In this document: positions 5,918 through 5,937 of the stretch, piece by piece
Position numbering within the stretch: position 1 is the stretch's first letter
Layout of the letters: each line of letters begins with the position of its first letter
Notes under the pieces: generated by a model
The model's database searches: none
The model's input: the letters and a program-made list of their open reading frames with translations, nothing else
Told to the model about the DNA's origin: nothing
Source of the DNA: SVTX01 sp045132775
GTDB lineage: Bacteria; Bacillota; Clostridia; Oscillospirales; CAG-272
NCBI GenBank assembly: GCA_045132775.1
Contig: JBGUSX010000045.1
Location: forward strand, 1 to 5,937
Direction: 5' to 3'
Length of the DNA: 5,937 nucleotides
Translations under genes and position numbers: made by a program

Positions 5918-5937
5918 CGGGAGGAGCAAGCGCCTCC
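5918..5937 (-). repeat. GC-rich palindromic repeat, right copy, running to the window edge
   Basis: Inverted copy of 5844-5863 with a single difference (C for T). The sequence is cut by the window end, so its true boundary is unseen. The matching outer flank of the left copy (AACCGTAGGG) predicts what should follow if the repeat is longer. Confidence 0.7.

Larger units (their letters stand above)
5701..5937. other. Upstream intergenic region without a supported gene
   Basis: No open frame here has a credible start with a ribosome binding site. The contents are the AT palindrome and its echo, and the inverted GC-rich repeats. An ATG at 5888 opens a frame to the window end, but it has no Shine-Dalgarno and runs into the repeat. 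Confidence 0.6.

Noticed and set aside
5888..5937. Possible plus-strand gene starting ATG GCT AAA GAA and running off the right edge
   Set aside because: No Shine-Dalgarno or promoter precedes it, and its last codons are the inverted GC-rich repeat. It might still be real if the frame stays open beyond the window.

Overview
The window looks like bacterial chromosome from a Gram-positive, low-to-mid GC Firmicute, most likely an uncultured or gut-type member of the Clostridia. The evidence is a perfect Clostridia/Bacillus-style Shine-Dalgarno (GGAGGTGATC), a textbook sigma-A promoter, a heterodimeric ABC exporter pair typical of Firmicutes, a short Asn/Ser/Lys/Thr-rich small protein, and GC-rich palindromic repeats between genes. 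No rRNA, tRNA or phylogenetic marker is present, so genus is not decidable.

All recognisable genes lie on the minus strand, so the window reads from right to left. From the right edge: about 270 bases (5671-5937) with no gene I can support, holding an inverted pair of GC-rich repeats (5844-5863 and 5918-5937), a short AT palindrome with an echo copy, and an AT-rich tract. Next comes a near-consensus promoter (5642-5670) and a leader of about 30 bases. It is followed by the first half-transporter of an ABC exporter (3804-5603, TTG start), the second half-transporter (1904-3811, overlapping the first by 8 bases), a 21-base hairpin, a MATE-family efflux protein (421-1845), and a 59-residue low-complexity small ORF (180-359) with its own ribosome binding site. 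The left edge holds a GC-rich hairpin (145-171) and a long 15-bp-stem hairpin (30-64). These may end the transcript or belong to an intergenic repeat.

The two ABC genes almost certainly make one heterodimeric exporter. The first subunit has Asp in place of the Walker B catalytic Glu but a good signature motif; the second has the catalytic Glu but an altered signature (FSAGQ). In a head-to-tail dimer the two defects fall in the same nucleotide site, leaving one degenerate and one competent site, as in TM287/288, BmrC/BmrD and LmrC/LmrD. The MATE protein downstream uses an ion gradient rather than ATP, so the cluster combines two export mechanisms. It is most simply read as a multidrug or toxic-compound efflux operon, though the substrates cannot be read from sequence and no regulator gene lies in the window.

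I found no clear undescribed system. The least explained items are the 59-residue ORF, the extra N-terminal membrane helix on the second ABC subunit, and the palindromic repeats at both edges.
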